This document shows positions 10,049-22,195 of a DNA stretch of 64,000 nucleotides, piece by piece (within the stretch, counting starts at the first letter, position 1; each line of letters starts with the position of its first letter). The notes beneath the pieces were generated by a model. It was given only the letters and a program-made list of their open reading frames with translations. It had not been told where the DNA came from and ran no database searches. The translations under genes were made by a program, and so were the position numbers. The stretch comes from Daphnia carinata (taxonomy: Eukaryota; Arthropoda; Branchiopoda; Diplostraca; Daphniidae), in contig NC_081334.1 of NCBI RefSeq assembly GCF_022539665.2, positions 7,162,424-7,226,423 of the forward strand, written 5' to 3'.

Positions 10049-12041
10049 TTAACGGCGATTCGGGGAAGGAAACCATTTGTACTTTAGGTGGTTATAATCA
10101 CCAACATTCTCTTTGAATCCCAGATCAAATTCTTCGGTGTCCTGTGGCCAGTTACCTTCACGATTGAAAGGTATCTCACCCACGTTTTTGTCGAAGCCCT
10201 CCCCCAGATCCTCGACGACGTAGTCAAGTGGAACATCATCGTCCCACTCCTACGCAAAATAAGTAATCCTTATTTTGTTACCTTCAAAATAAATATTGCT
10301 GCTTACCCAGGTGCGCTGGCCTTGATTAGTAGCCGAATGCAATTCAAAGTTTAAGATAAAGGCCTGCTGGTGACGGGAATTGGTCACCAAAACACGCTTG
10401 GTGAGTGGTAGATAGTTGCGAACTGAGGCAGTGATTTCGTATTCTCCGGGTGTCAACAACCTCCAGTAATCTCCACCTTGAGCTATTAATGTTTTTGTTA
10501 AATAGGGTCGATAAACATACATCTATTACCATTTTTACCCGAAGTTACGTCATGCTTGACAAGGTCTTTCCGTGCGTGAGTTTCATTGAGTCTTGTCACG
10601 TTGCGGGTACTGATTACAGCGTTACCCAACGGCCTACCGGTAACAGCATCCTTTACTTCACCTTTTACCCCAATGTGACTTTGCCAAATAAGGTTAATTA
10701 ATGCATCTTTATTATCCTCCCATTCCTGTGCCAAGTGTTCGGCTTTGGGATATTTTTCACAACCTAATTCTAGGGTGATTTCGAAATCGTTGGAAGAGAG
10801 GTAATTGAAATCTTGCATGCCTATCAAACGATATCCTTAGAAAAAGCGCATCCAGAAAGTATATAAATGATGACATTACCTCCTTCAACAGAATACCATG
10901 CAGCACCGTTGGTAATGCCTCCTTGTTTACCGAAACCCGATGACGTGTCATCACAGGACGGCTGATTAGGGTCTGACATTCGTGGATGCATTGAAGCATA
11001 GCTCAATGCCAGATGTCTGTTGCCGTAAAAAAAAATTGTTAATGCTCTTTTGGCCAAAGCGGAAAGGGGGAGAAACAGAACCTAAAAGTGTCATCGTCAG
11101 GAGAAGGCGACTCATCGGAGCCATCCTTGTCGCGTGACTCGTCAAATGGGTAATTTGCTACGAGATCACCGCCGTGCAAATTAGCAGAAGCCACGAAAGG
11201 CTGTTCCAGAATCATCCGCATGACGGCCAGAGTCTCCGGTTGAGGCTGCCGTTTCAGAAAGTAAGAAATTTAAGACTAAATATTCAGCCATAAAGCTGAG
11301 ACCATACAGGGTGATCCAAGTGACGAATTTGGTCCATCAGATGATTGTTACGAAGACTATGCTCATCCTCTTCAGCGTAAAGTAGGCGATCAAGATCCGG
11401 AAAATCACGATTCAAGTCAACACTGTTATTGTTGGTCCGCCCGACCAAATAATTATCTCCTCCCTTCATGCAACACAGTTCGTAATCAGTTTCTTTTTTT
11501 CAAAGTATGAAAAATGTTTCCTTACTGCAGCAGTAGCCATCTCCCAGCCATCCGGGTTCATGCTAGGCATCAGGTGTATACGAGTCGTGTGAATCAAAGA
11601 TTGGATGGACTCGTTGCCAGCCCTGTATTGTTCACACAGGTAGTCGGCCATCTTCAAAAGAAGCTCGCGTCCCAGCACCTCATTTCCATGCATATTTGCA
11701 ATATATTTAAACTCTGGCTCCACTGCCACAAACAGATAAACAATTATTATGTTCTGTCATTCAACATTTTAAAACTAAAAATAATTTGGCTTACAGAGTT
11801 CATGGTATCCTGGCTCGTCAGAGAATTCAATCAATAGAAGGGGGTTTCCAGCGACCGAGTTTTCACTGAGGGCGTACACTTTGGTGATGTTTGGGCACCT
11901 AAAGTGAACCTCTTCGAGAATGGTGGCTAATTCTTCGTTGCTGTGGTGCTTGAACTGGAAAGCAGATTGAACTAGGGCTGGGGAAAGCAAACCGATGCAA
12001 AGAAAAAATGTCCCCAAAGCCGAAGACTTTGATGCTGCCAT
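10049..12041 (-). CDS. CPE: Carboxypeptidase E/N-type metallocarboxypeptidase (M14B)
   Basis: Eight exons join in phase: 12041-11795, 11722-11526, 11463-11308, 11245-11082, 11016-10880, 10820-10530, 10482-10307 and 10249-10049. They give 522 residues, against about 476 for human CPE. An N-terminal signal peptide ([19 protein letters not shown]) is followed by the zinc-carboxypeptidase domain. Zinc ligands are His and Glu of [13 protein letters not shown] and His of [12 protein letters not shown]; the catalytic Glu lies in [14 protein letters not shown]. Substrate residues are in [10 protein letters not shown] and the [20 protein letters not shown] stretch. A transthyretin-like beta domain follows ([22 protein letters not shown], then [14 protein letters not shown]). 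CPE removes C-terminal Lys/Arg from peptide-hormone intermediates in the secretory pathway. The acidic tail after residue 456 is longer than, and unlike, the vertebrate one. All catalytic residues are present. It could instead be the CPM/CPN-like paralogue. Confidence 0.9.
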
Positions 12042-12593
12042 CCTGTTTTAATAAGAGATGCTTGTTCGACAAACACATCCAACAGAATCCGCAGAAGAGC
12101 GCTTAAAGGATCCCTTATTTTCAACTGCAACTCCCACGCCAACTGGTATTGCCAGATACGCAGATGGTTACGCATAAGCTCTGCCAATGTATGGTACAAA
12201 CGATACCACGAGCTTCTAAGGCGACTGCGCGTATTCATACGACCATCCTATTTATTGATCAACTGCTAAAAGTTTTTTTTTGTGATATAGAACTTGTGCT
12301 TTCAACGACCATTCATTCCATGGCCACTCTACTTGATCTTCGAATTTTCCTTTATCTTCCGTATAATGAAGATTTCCGATGTTGGAATTATCCTATCAGA
12401 CAAAAGGATTTGATATCTCAGATTTATTTTTTTACTTTGAGAAGGCTTAAGTTAAAAATGATTTTTAAAAAGTAAAATAATTAATATTTTTTCTTATCGC
12501 GATTAGGCAACGTGCATTGCACGTTTTCGAAGAAATTAGGCGGTCGGATGTTCGACTTCAACAACTAAATTGGCACCTTGTATTGAACTTATC
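12042..12593. promoter_or_regulatory. Divergent promoter region between CPE-like gene and HOP2
   Basis: A 552-bp gap separates the start codons of the minus-strand carboxypeptidase gene and the plus-strand HOP2 gene. The half next to HOP2 is AT-rich. No TATA box is evident at a sensible distance from either start. Confidence 0.4.
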
Positions 12594-13355
12594 ATGGCTA
12601 AAGATGGAAAAGATATAAGTGCAGCTGTATTAAAATATTTGGTGATGCAAAACAGACCATTTGCCTTGAACGATCTGCTTCTGAGCGCTCAACTGAAAGA
12701 TTATGGGAAAACTGCTGTCCAGAAAAGCTTAGATCAACTGGTTGTGGTATGTAAAAGCTATCAATGTGCTCTCTAAATTTGCTTCTTGTGGAGTATTATT
12801 CATGTTTTTCTCTATACAGGCAGGGAAAGTTAAAGAAAAATGTTATGGAAAGCAAAAAGTTTACGTCATTGACCAAGATTTGGTTTCCTCTCCCAACGAC
12901 CCTGATATGGTCCAAATGGATTCTAAAATAGCAGAGTTAACAAAACAGATTGCTGAGGATCAAGAAGTCATTAAACAAGCAGAAACTGAATTGAAAACCT
13001 TGAACTCCACATTGTCAATTGAGGAACTTTCTGCACAACTAGAAACGGTATCATGCTGTATTTATTTTCTCTTTAAAAAAATCAAAGACAAACCATAATG
13101 CTAACATCTTACATTGAAATTGACCAGCTTCAAGCTGAAAATGAGAAAATGGAATCTAAACTGAAAGATTTATCCCAGATGAAAATAAAGATTTCGGCAT
13201 CTGATTTCAAGAAGGTGAAAGCAACTAAAGAAAAAACTATGTCTGAATTACGAAAACGAAAAAGGATTTGTGTTGATATGCTTGACCAAATACTAGAAAG
13301 CTATCCTAAAGGAAAAAAAGCTTTGCTTGAAGAAGTTGGAATAGAGCCTGAATAG
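12594..13355 (+). CDS. PSMC3IP: Homologous-pairing protein 2 (HOP2/PSMC3IP)
   Basis: Three exons (12594-12746, 12820-13047, 13128-13355) join in phase 0 and give 202 residues; human PSMC3IP has 217. Residues 1-75 form the winged-helix DNA-binding domain (AAVLKYLVMQNRPFALNDLL, then YGKTAVQKSLDQLV and GKQKVYVIDQD). The middle is a coiled coil (KIAELTKQIAEDQEVIKQAE). The C-terminus carries the family pattern of a basic EKTMSELRKRKRICVDMLD helix and a final ESYPKGKKALLEEVGIE. HOP2 pairs with MND1 and stimulates DMC1/RAD51 strand invasion in meiosis. Its presence fits an organism retaining meiotic machinery; cyclic parthenogens such as Daphnia do so. Confidence 0.92.
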
Positions 13356-13622
13356 TGGAATCTCTTCTCACTACATAATTCCAGCAAATCAGTCAGCCTT
13401 TCTTGTTCCCTATGGGTTTGATAACATTTTGCTAAAACAATTGATTCATTAAGTTCAATATATATTGTTTATTCAGGACATGGACCAAATTCTTATGTTA
13501 TGAAAAACTTTATCTTATACATAAAATGAAAGATCGATGGGTCAAGCAGGAAAAAGTTCGCGTAGGAAAATGAACCATTAATTTTAAAAGAAGACGTCGT
13601 GTGTTGTAGCAGGCTTCGTTGT

Positions 13623-16600
13623 TCAAACTGTGATTGGAGTGTCCCCGACTTTGGTCAAGGACAACACATTTGTGGCTATGGGGACGAGATATTCTTTAGG
13701 AACAAGACCCTTCTTGTTTCTAGCTTGGACTAGCCAGCTGACGTCGCTTTTGGTGAGCACCTGCACAATCTCACCACTGTTGATGGACAACTCTAAATTG
13801 TTTGTGGCAACATACGCCCATCTGGCTTTGTATTGATCTTGCCCAGACTTTAAACTTGACATCTTTTTCTTATTGATAATTTTTGATTCAACTGAAGATT
13901 GTTCAGTTAATTCTCCGTTTTTAATGGCGCGTTTCATGAGTTGTCGGTTCAACTCATCTGCCACGTTAACAGGTTCGCTCGCCTTATTGGCCAAAGGTGT
14001 GCGAACTGGTACCGGAGGTCGTGGAGGTGGTTCCTTTTTGTTCTTGGAAGAACAGTCGGTATTGCTACCTTTTATTTCGAGATTAAAAGTAGAATTGGAC
14101 GTATTCTCCGGTTTACTTCCAATTTTACTTCCGAACGACGAAGTCATATTCCTGTTTGTATTGGCAACATTAGTTTGAAACGAAAATTTCGCTGGAGCTT
14201 GAATGCCGTTTTTCGAAGAAGCCAATAACTCTGTCAGCGATGCTAGCGGTAGTCTCTGAGGTGATGCCCGAGAAAAACACCGCCCTACCGATTTTGTTTC
14301 CGGTAATGTTACTACTGAGGACGGCTTCGGAAGGCATTTTGTTGGCGGTGAGGTATCCTTTTTAAAATTGCTTGATGGTTTATCTGCCTGACTGATTTTT
14401 TCCTGCCAGTAACGAGCAATTTTCTTTGTGGCAGGTTCAGCTGATGGTGGCGGACTCAGTTCTGGAGCTGGAACAACAGTTCGAGGTGGAGTCGTCACAT
14501 GGTCATACGCTATCAAGGCTTCTGATTCAACTTCTGCCATGGAAATTCGCCTGGGGTTAGTTACTGGGACATCATATACTTCTGGGCTGTCGGAGACGGC
14601 ATTGACAGACCCAAAGCTTGTGAGTTTACATGATTGTTGATTTGAAACTAAGCCACTTCGTTTCTGCCGCTTAGGAACAACCGTCAAGACGTTGGACTCT
14701 TCTTCATCCGGTAATGTGCGTAAAGTGCTTAACGGCCGAATTGTGGGAGACGGCACGTCGTATACTGGAAGGTTTTCTGGGGGTGCATTTGGCCATGTAA
14801 CGAGGCCATCAGAAAGACTGCGAGAGTGGTTAATACTTACACATCGAACCGGACTTACGGCTGGTGTTGCGCCGGTCGAAAGATCATGTGCAGAAAGATT
14901 TGCAACATCTTGTACGCTGTTGTAAATATCCTCGCTTGATTGCTTTAGATTTTCGATGCTGGAATAAGGGGTCGTCGATGCGGCTGGACTTGGTAGTTCT
15001 TGATAAACATCATCTTCAGCGGACATGAAACTATCGACGCTCTGCCGTTTGCTGGATTGCTCTTCTTCACTACTGCTACTTTTACCTCTTAATCTAAACA
15101 AAGTAGCCATTCTACTGCCATTATTGGGTTTGGCAGTCTTTTGCAACTGTGGAGGTTTATTTTCTTGTTCTCTTGCAGGCAGCGATGGAAGATTCCGCCC
15201 TTGAATACTATCCATCCGACTCTGTAATTCCTTTTGTTTGTTCTCTACTGGTTGGTCAGTGTCGCTGTCATAGTCCTCGTTTGTCTTCATGGTTGTCAAC
15301 TCGAATGAATCACCGACTTGCACAAGAATTGCCTGAAGAGCCATGATCCATTCGTCTGTCTCATCACGGCTTTTGGTGGACATCTACACAATAGTTAAAG
15401 GTGAGAAAGTCTGTTGTACTTCCCGTTAAAACTATAATTTATACCTCGTAAAGAGCTCGACCTTCGTGCAGCAGAACGAACGGATGCGTCTTGAGTCGTT
15501 TAGTGTCGACACCTTGCTTTACAACTCTTTTAACTTTAATGTTTGGTTCAGTTAGGTCGATAACAATCCGAGGACGGTTGTCTCCATCATTGGCGTACAT
15601 CAACAGGTGCGCAGGAAGAAGCACGGAGTAACAGTGACGCCAGGCGGACAGCAGCTTCCGACCGTTACGGCGTTTCATGTAGCCAAATCGTAAGGCCTTT
15701 TTTTTTTTTAAAGAAGAAAAAGTGGAATTTATAGTGTTGTGGTTTTGAAAATTATCGCGGATGGTGGGAAGTACGATTTTACCTGAGCTTTAGCGTCTAC
15801 TGCAGCTATATGCCACCGATGACTGGGAGCGTTAGCCCCATAATCGCTGACTCCGCTTTTCATGGAGACGCCATCACTGTCGTTGTTGTTGCTTTGTAAT
15901 TCGCGGACAGAAGAAATACTTTCGTTAGCGACGTACTCGTATTCTTCGTTGGTGTCGATGACTCGGAAAGCGTCGTCATACGTCAGGTCTTCCTCATGTG
16001 TTGTCTTGACGCCCGTTTCATTGTAGTAAACATGTTTTGAATTTTCAGAATCTTGAGGGGTAGCGGAAGCATCGTCATAATGAATTTCTTCCTCCCTTGG
16101 CGTCTTCATGGTCATGGCGTCGTCATACAAAATTTCTGAATCTACACTTTCCTTCCGGCTCTTGTCGTCCTCGTCCTCAGGGGGTGGCCGAATGCGTTGA
16201 GCCTTGGCAGCCGCCATAGCGAAAGGTAAAGATAAATCCGACGCTTTACTTCGGGTTTTTAATAATCGATGCATAAATCCCTTCTTCTTCGTCTCTGGTG
16301 CTGGTGGTAACGGATTGGTAATCGGAGGGGCGTCGCACTGATCTTCGGCTACAGGCTGTTCAAATTCGGAAATTGATTCCCTGTTTGGAACATCGTAAAA
16401 GTCCTCGGCAATGGTAACTAGTAATTAAAAAAAGCCAAATTTAAATAACAATTATAATGAATAACATCGAAAAATGTTTACCAGGATCTTTATCGGAATT
16501 ATTGTCGGAAGAAGCACCGTCAGATGAATGAAAAAATGATTTCAGTGCAGGTGACATGTCAATGTACATTTCCATTTGATGATTTTCATATTCCTTTATC

Positions 16601-16697
16601 AGTGAGGTCACTTTGGTCGCGAGTCGAGAGCGGTGCTCGAGAGCCAACCGAGACAGTTTCTCCTTTGCCAACGTTTGATCCAGAAAAATTTGCGTAT
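13623..16697 (-). CDS. SKAP2: SKAP-type adaptor with PH and SH3 domains and many tyrosine motifs (5' exon not found)
   Basis: Four exons join in phase: 16697-16482, 16417-15783, 15696-15445 and 15383-13623. A short upstream exon carrying the start codon is missing from my model. The first exon codes a helix (LDQTLAKEKLSRLALEHRSR) that aligns with the N-terminal dimerisation helix of SKAP1/2. The PH domain runs from LRFGYMKRRNGRKL to DETDEWIMALQAIL. The SH3 domain is at the C-terminus (YKARWAYVATNNLELSINSG, then VSWLVQARNKKGLVPKEYL). Between them is a long Ser/Pro-rich region with YDVP (three times including the pre-PH part) and several YDDA motifs. SKAP proteins are Src-family substrates that link ADAP to actin and integrins. 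This protein is about 900 residues, far longer than vertebrate SKAPs (about 360), because of the insert before the SH3 domain. Confidence 0.75.
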
Positions 16698-19600
16698 CTA
16701 TACAAGAAAATTGCTGTTAAGTGGATACACGGATTGAGGAAACTCGGAAATCAATTTCAATAGCATCGTTGCAGTTGAACGACGCATTTGACAGATACCA
16801 CCATGGTAATTTCCGCTTTGGGCGAAAGAAAGGGCGTCCACCTTGAAGGAAGTAGGGCGTTTTGCTAATGTAAAGACCGTATTTCCGCCTACTTTATCCT
16901 CATTTAAATTTTTCTTTTGTTCTCTTTCAACAGAAACGGAATCCTAAGTGTCTCGAAAATTCCCTAATGCTTGCTTCCCGTTCCTTTGAAAAAACAAATA
17001 GCAGACCAGCAGTGGGTGAAGAATGTCGCGGCCATACCATCGCAGGGTGGAACCCTCTCACACCTGACTGTTTAATAGGAAAGGTAAGAGTCTATTGTTT
17101 CGCATCGCTTATTCTATTCTATCTTTTATTTTTCTCTCGTAAATTCTTGATAAGTTAAGAATTTTTTCGCTCCGATCAAGCATTGAATTTTGTGAATAGT
17201 TTTAAGTTATACGCGAAGGCCGATTTATCGTTCGCGCAAGGTCGGTGGCGTCATTCCGGGCGCGGACAAGCAAACGTGACTGCTCCTTCAAAATCAGTTA
17301 AGATTTCAGGAAAGCTTGTTCGAATCCCGTTTCAAAATTTTGAAATCCGACATTTTAGTTGATAAACCTAGAAATATCTGAAACCATATTGGTGATATTG
17401 CGCCCTAACAAAACTGGGAAAATCTATTCGCTAAAATTAAAAACTCCTATTGTGATCGCGTAGGGATGCGGTCAGTAGATTGCGTCTGTGGTTTAAGCGA
17501 AATTTATCCTCACGACGGGAAACCACGTTTGTTACTGAAAACTAACAATTTTGGCCCTATTTTATCGATGCGATCAAAAAATCTTCATTCCTAACAAACC
17601 GCCAACTGTGCAGCATTTGGAACATTCTGTGGTTGGAACAGAATGCAGACCGATCATTTCCGCATGATTCGCTATAGGTGGCAACTGCCACTTAATGCGA
17701 GTTCAAATGAACTGTTCCCAACATAACGCGGGCATTGAAACGAGAGACCCTTTCCACGAGGCACGTAGTGGACACCAACGGTAAACGAGTAATCGCATTT
17801 TTTACACGTTATTTTTCATCACCTAAAAACGTAAACGCAGCATAAACCCTTTTGTCATTTTTCATCACGAGTTTCCCTCAAAAAGAAAAAAGCAGTTATC
17901 GTATACAAGTGAATAGAGAAATAATATAGTGGGTAATTAGGACTCGCCTTGGAGGAAGTCGTGGACATTATTGATGCTGGACGACCCGAGGTCTTTCATT
18001 TCTTCGGTAATAAAAGTTTCGATGTTTTTTCCTCTAAGAATGTCTCCCATCGAGGGGAGAGATGAGGGGGGGCCTCCCGCTGAGTTTAAATACAGCGCGC
18101 GCACGCAACGCGCACACGTCTCCACACCTTCACAATTACGCTACAACTGCGGGGAAAAAAACACTAATGTGTGTCACCAAGTAGGCCCCGCATAAGAAAA
18201 TATCAAATGAAATAGATTTTCAATTATTGCGCAAAAAAAAAGAAGAAAAAAGGTTTTTTTTTGTAGTGCGCATACGGGAGTGGCGCTGAACGGTCGCTCG
18301 CACCCGTTAAACACAACACAAACAAAAGATAGCTAAACAAGCACGCGCCCACAACTGCTGCGGTCCGTGCTCGGTTCTATACTGGCACCCGATCAAAGAC
18401 CCCTCCCACTGACTAAAACTCCCGCAAGCGTTGTTCTGTCGACGGGATTGGTCTCTGTGACACGAAAGCCAGTTATTACGTATTTTGGTGCTTGTGTTGG
18501 CATCTAGCGGCGGCCAAAACCCATGTCTATTTGTTTTTCCTTGTAGGTTGAACGACTGCTGTTCAACTGAAAATTCTAGTGATATCGCGTGTTTAGCTGA
18601 ACGAAAGATCGGAAAGCAGGATTGCAGCTAATTTCGCAAAAAGATGTGGCATGTATTTATGACGGTGCATCTACGCATTTTTAATTAGAAAATCTCGCTG
18701 GACCTCAAAGTAATCACTGCGATAAAGAAAGCAACTCATGGTCCCGTTTCCTTCACTATCTATCAAGGCATTTGGAGGAAGCAAAGCTGACGCACTGTGA
18801 CTCATAGTTAAGAGTCATGTTAGCTGGGCTGAAAGTGTGGACGTGAAACGATTTTGGTTACCCCATGATTAATATGTATATAATTTGCGTCCTTCGGCTT
18901 CTTTATTTAATAGTTAAAAAGGATTAGTCATCAGATTTGGGATCGCGCTTCAGCTGTAATCAGATATTTAGTTATGGTCTACTTACGTAAACAGCATTGG
19001 ACGTATGTTATTACCATGTTGTCAATACGTTACAAAATGTTATTGGCTTTTGAAATGACATCAAGTTCCGCAATTAGTTACTTTTTTTCAATTTTTTTTG
19101 CGTCGACATCATACCCAGTTTAACCGTCAAATTACTTTTGATTTTTTTTTTTTTCTTTTAGGAAACAGACGTTTATCGTTGCAGCTTGTTCCTGTAAAGC
19201 CTCGTTTGGTATATGGACACATTTTGCGGAAATCCTTGAAAATGTTTCAGTTGAAAACAGGGGACAGTGATCACCAAAGAAACCCACCCAAAAAATTTTT
19301 GGCATGCCAAAAGAGAAATATGCCATGAACGTGATGCATGGAGCATTCCTGGCATAATGGCGACCTCCGTTACAGCAGTGGGCAATTGTTCCTCTTAACT
19401 ATCAGGTATTCAGTTCAAGGCCCTATAGTTAAACGAGTTATTATAATTTTGCAATTTAAAGAATGTTAAATTTTGATTTTGATTCGTTCGCTGCACGCCT
19501 TTACTACGTGATAATCTTTCTACCTACCGTTTATCCACGGCGTGACGGATTTTTTTATTCCCTTGTAGACTTGAAGGCCGTAATAAAGAAAACATTGCGG

Positions 19601-21119
19601 ATGACCTTAAACGCCATGGAAATTACGGCAATGTGTCATCCTTGAGGTTACGCAAGGTTTTGATGCTAAGACCGGTAATAAATTTTATTCGTGACAAGAA
19701 AAAAATATATGACAATGTCAAAATGTCAATGTAAAATCAAAATGTTTCCATTTTTCAGAGATGGCACCTTCCTGTAAAAAAAAGTCGGCCATTACGAAAT
19801 TTTAAACGACATTCAACGCAGACGCATTGATAACGGTAATACCTCACATATTCTTGTTACGTTTTATTTAATCCGCATCACCAACACTTTACTATTATTA
19901 AATTTAACAGTACCTAAAGAAAAGAGAAGACCGCTACAGGAGAGATGCTGAAAAACGCGACCATAGTCCACTAGCAATGCCATTCGAATGCTGTGCTTTA
20001 TTCATCTAAAGGTAGGAAATGTTCGCTTATATTTTTTTGTTTTGTTTCGGACGAGATAATTTTCGGTTTGGGACAAGTCGTGCACGTAATGGCGTTACCC
20101 ATTCCACGTAGTGAAAAGCAAAACAATGTGGGTGACCCTTTCTCTGTTGCCCTTCCAAAGCCTCCCACTAAACACTTGATTAGAAATGGCTAGAGTGTTC
20201 CTTATCTCGCATTTCGTGACGAGCGAAATTCTTTGTTTACCGTTAAGTCTGACACTATTGAACGCAGCGTGAATGAAGGAAGCAAATTTGAATTTCTCGA
20301 AACGCCAAAATATGAGGGTCGCATAAGGCACACCCGCATACATTTCGCCTGATTGACGCTGTAGGTCACTGGATCTTTCAAATAATAGTAATAAAAAATC
20401 TTTCTATTGTCGAAGCAAATGCAAGAGAAAGTTCCCAGGCAACCCCCATGGCCCGTTTTACTTTATTTTTGCGGTATGTTATCAGTCTTTCCATTTCATG
20501 CTAAATCGAAATCAGTTAGTTGCCGAAGAATGATGCAATCATAGAGTTCATTTTTTATCCTCTGAATATTTGAAGTTTTTTTTTTATATTTGAGGCCATT
20601 TCTTCTTCGAAATAACATGGACACTTTGTGCAGACATGTTGTGTTGCATGGTTTAAATTCTTGAAATTGCATTTTTGTTGAGGCGCTATGCAAATAAAAA
20701 AAATAAGAATTTTCTGTTAGTGCTGGAATACTTAGCCGCTATCCCATGAACTTGAACAATGAAGCAGGTGGGAATTCTAAATTTTTGTGTCAAGCAATTT
20801 GTTTCCGGGAAGAAATTTTTATTCTTAATGTGGTAAGAAAAGGACATAGCTTAGGCGTCGGTACTGTGATACTTGTGGCTTTAGGAGATGACGAATGGCC
20901 CTACTAACAACTTTAACAAAGCGTCGGGAATGAGGCCATGTCACTAAAAACAAAAATGACGAACCCAAAAGTAGACATCTTTTTTACGATTAGGTTTTTT
21001 TTTTGTTTTTGTTTGGTTGGTTTTAGAAAACATAACAACCGGCATGTTTTTTCTTCTTCTGTCTAAAACGTGGCTCGATATCACATCGTAGGAACTAAAC
21101 GTAAGGGACAAAACTATGA
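16698..21119. other. Long intergenic stretch; no firm gene
   Basis: About 4.4 kb of AT-rich DNA. It should contain the 5' exon and promoter of the SKAP-like gene. A short minus-strand frame at 17937-18050 is listed separately. Other open frames here are short, lack usable splice sites and look random. Confidence 0.5.
17937..18050 (-). CDS. Possible 37-residue small ORF or first coding exon
   Basis: The frame begins MGDILRGKNIETFITEEM and ends in a TAA after FLQGES. A TATTTAAA box lies 35-42 bases upstream on the same strand (18085-18092), and CpG-rich sequence (CGCGCGCACGCAACGCGC) lies just beyond it. Amino-acid content is balanced. The very short leader and absence of a following exon leave it doubtful; it could also be a first exon whose donor I miss. 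Confidence 0.22.
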   Translation of the reverse strand: MGDILRGKNIETFITEEMKDLGSSSINNVHDFLQGES

Positions 21120-21137
21120 GAGAGTAAAAGTTGACTG
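21120..21137 (+). promoter_or_regulatory. Conserved upstream element of secreted paralogue 1
   Basis: GAGAGTAAAAGTTGACTG lies 55 bases before the TATA box. The same 18 bases occur at 23335-23352, 52 bases before the TATA box of the second paralogue, while the sequence between is largely diverged. Conservation of sequence and spacing suggests a transcription-factor site. Confidence 0.6.
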
Positions 21138-21191
21138 GACAGGTCACAAGAGTGATTTCAGTTTCACATCGGTTCCAATATCGTTCCGCGG

Positions 21192-21198
21192 TATAAAA
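21192..21198 (+). promoter_or_regulatory. TATA box of secreted paralogue 1
   Basis: GGTATAAAAAGAAC lies 113 bases before the start codon. The matching box of paralogue 2 is 112 bases before its ATG. A conserved block around TCAATCGTCCTTAG, about 30 bases downstream, is the likely start-site region. Confidence 0.75.
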
Positions 21199-21304
21199 AG
21201 AACCCAAAATGTTGTTGATGCATCGTCAATCGTCCTTAGACTGCTCAGTTGCTCAGACATTCATTACCTTACGACGCAAACATCGAAACGGCTATCCGCT
21301 TACC

Positions 21305-22195
21305 ATGAAATTCGCAGTGGTAATATCTTGCACATTCTTTCTCAGGCTTTTATTTTGTTAAATCTGAACGAATTTTTTTTTCTCTCATTTTTTTAAACTC
21401 TCCAAGATCTTTGCCATCGCAATGGCTTGCGTAATGGCAGCGCCTCCAACTCCTAACGTTGCGCAAACAGCATCCGCAGCTAGCGGTGATGCTGATGGAG
21501 TAGTAAAACGATCCCCCGCTCCCGCGGTGGGCAATCAAAATACCAAAAAAATTGTTAGAAGACGTCCAGTCAGTGTCATAGACGCCAATGGCCAACTGGT
21601 TGATATTGGTAAAATTATATTTGTCATTTTCCGGACTAGGCAAAATCACTTTTAAGTTCTTTGTTTAGATGACGACGATGTCAAGTTTGTTACTGCAGGC
21701 TTTAATGACAGACAAGTAGCTTTCCAACCCCAGCAAGCGTCGGTTGTTAGCCAAGCTCCAGTAATGACTTCCGCTGTAGGTTCTGCCTCTGCGTTAAGCC
21801 AAACGGCCGGAGATATTGTTCTCATCAGTGACGACAGCAGGGAAATTGACGACTTGGACGATTTCGATGATCTTGATGATTTTGCTATCGTCTCCGCCAA
21901 TGGCCTAAAACCTTTCTCGTTCTTCAACAGACCGACTCCTGCTCGCGTTGTTTCTCAATCGTCCCTTTTCAATCCGTTAACATCTTTTGTCCGTGCGCCC
22001 GTCCGCCAGACCAGACTGAAAACGAGATTCGTACAATCAAACAATCCAACCACCTGTACTTGTCCTCCACAGCAACGCGAACCACTTTTCCAATTTTCAA
22101 GATTCCCTCAGCAATCCGTCAACCGTTTCTCCCAGTTTGGAAGGTTTCCCCAGTTCGCTTCTTCTTCTGGGGTTCAGTTTATCTTCGACGACTAG
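21305..22195 (+). CDS. Secreted protein paralogue 1, unknown function (C-terminal QFIFDD)
   Basis: Three exons join in phase: 21305-21319, 21407-21608 and 21669-22195, giving 247 residues. The first exon codes only MKFAV; together with exon 2 it makes a signal peptide (MKFAVIFAIAMACVMA). A likely dibasic processing region follows (VVKRSPAP, then KKIVRRRPVSV). Next come an Asp-rich patch (DDSREIDDLDDFDDLDDFAI), a CTCPP motif and a Phe/Arg/Gln-rich end finishing in SGVQFIFDD. It has no transmembrane segment. The tandem copy at 23516-24416 has the same exon structure and motifs. Secretion and processing are inferred; function is unknown. Cuticle, immune or peptide-precursor roles are all possible. 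Confidence 0.8.

Noticed and set aside
17160-17360. tRNA-like TTCGAATCCCG motif near 17318
   Set aside because: Only a B-box-like string; no A box at the right distance and no cloverleaf.
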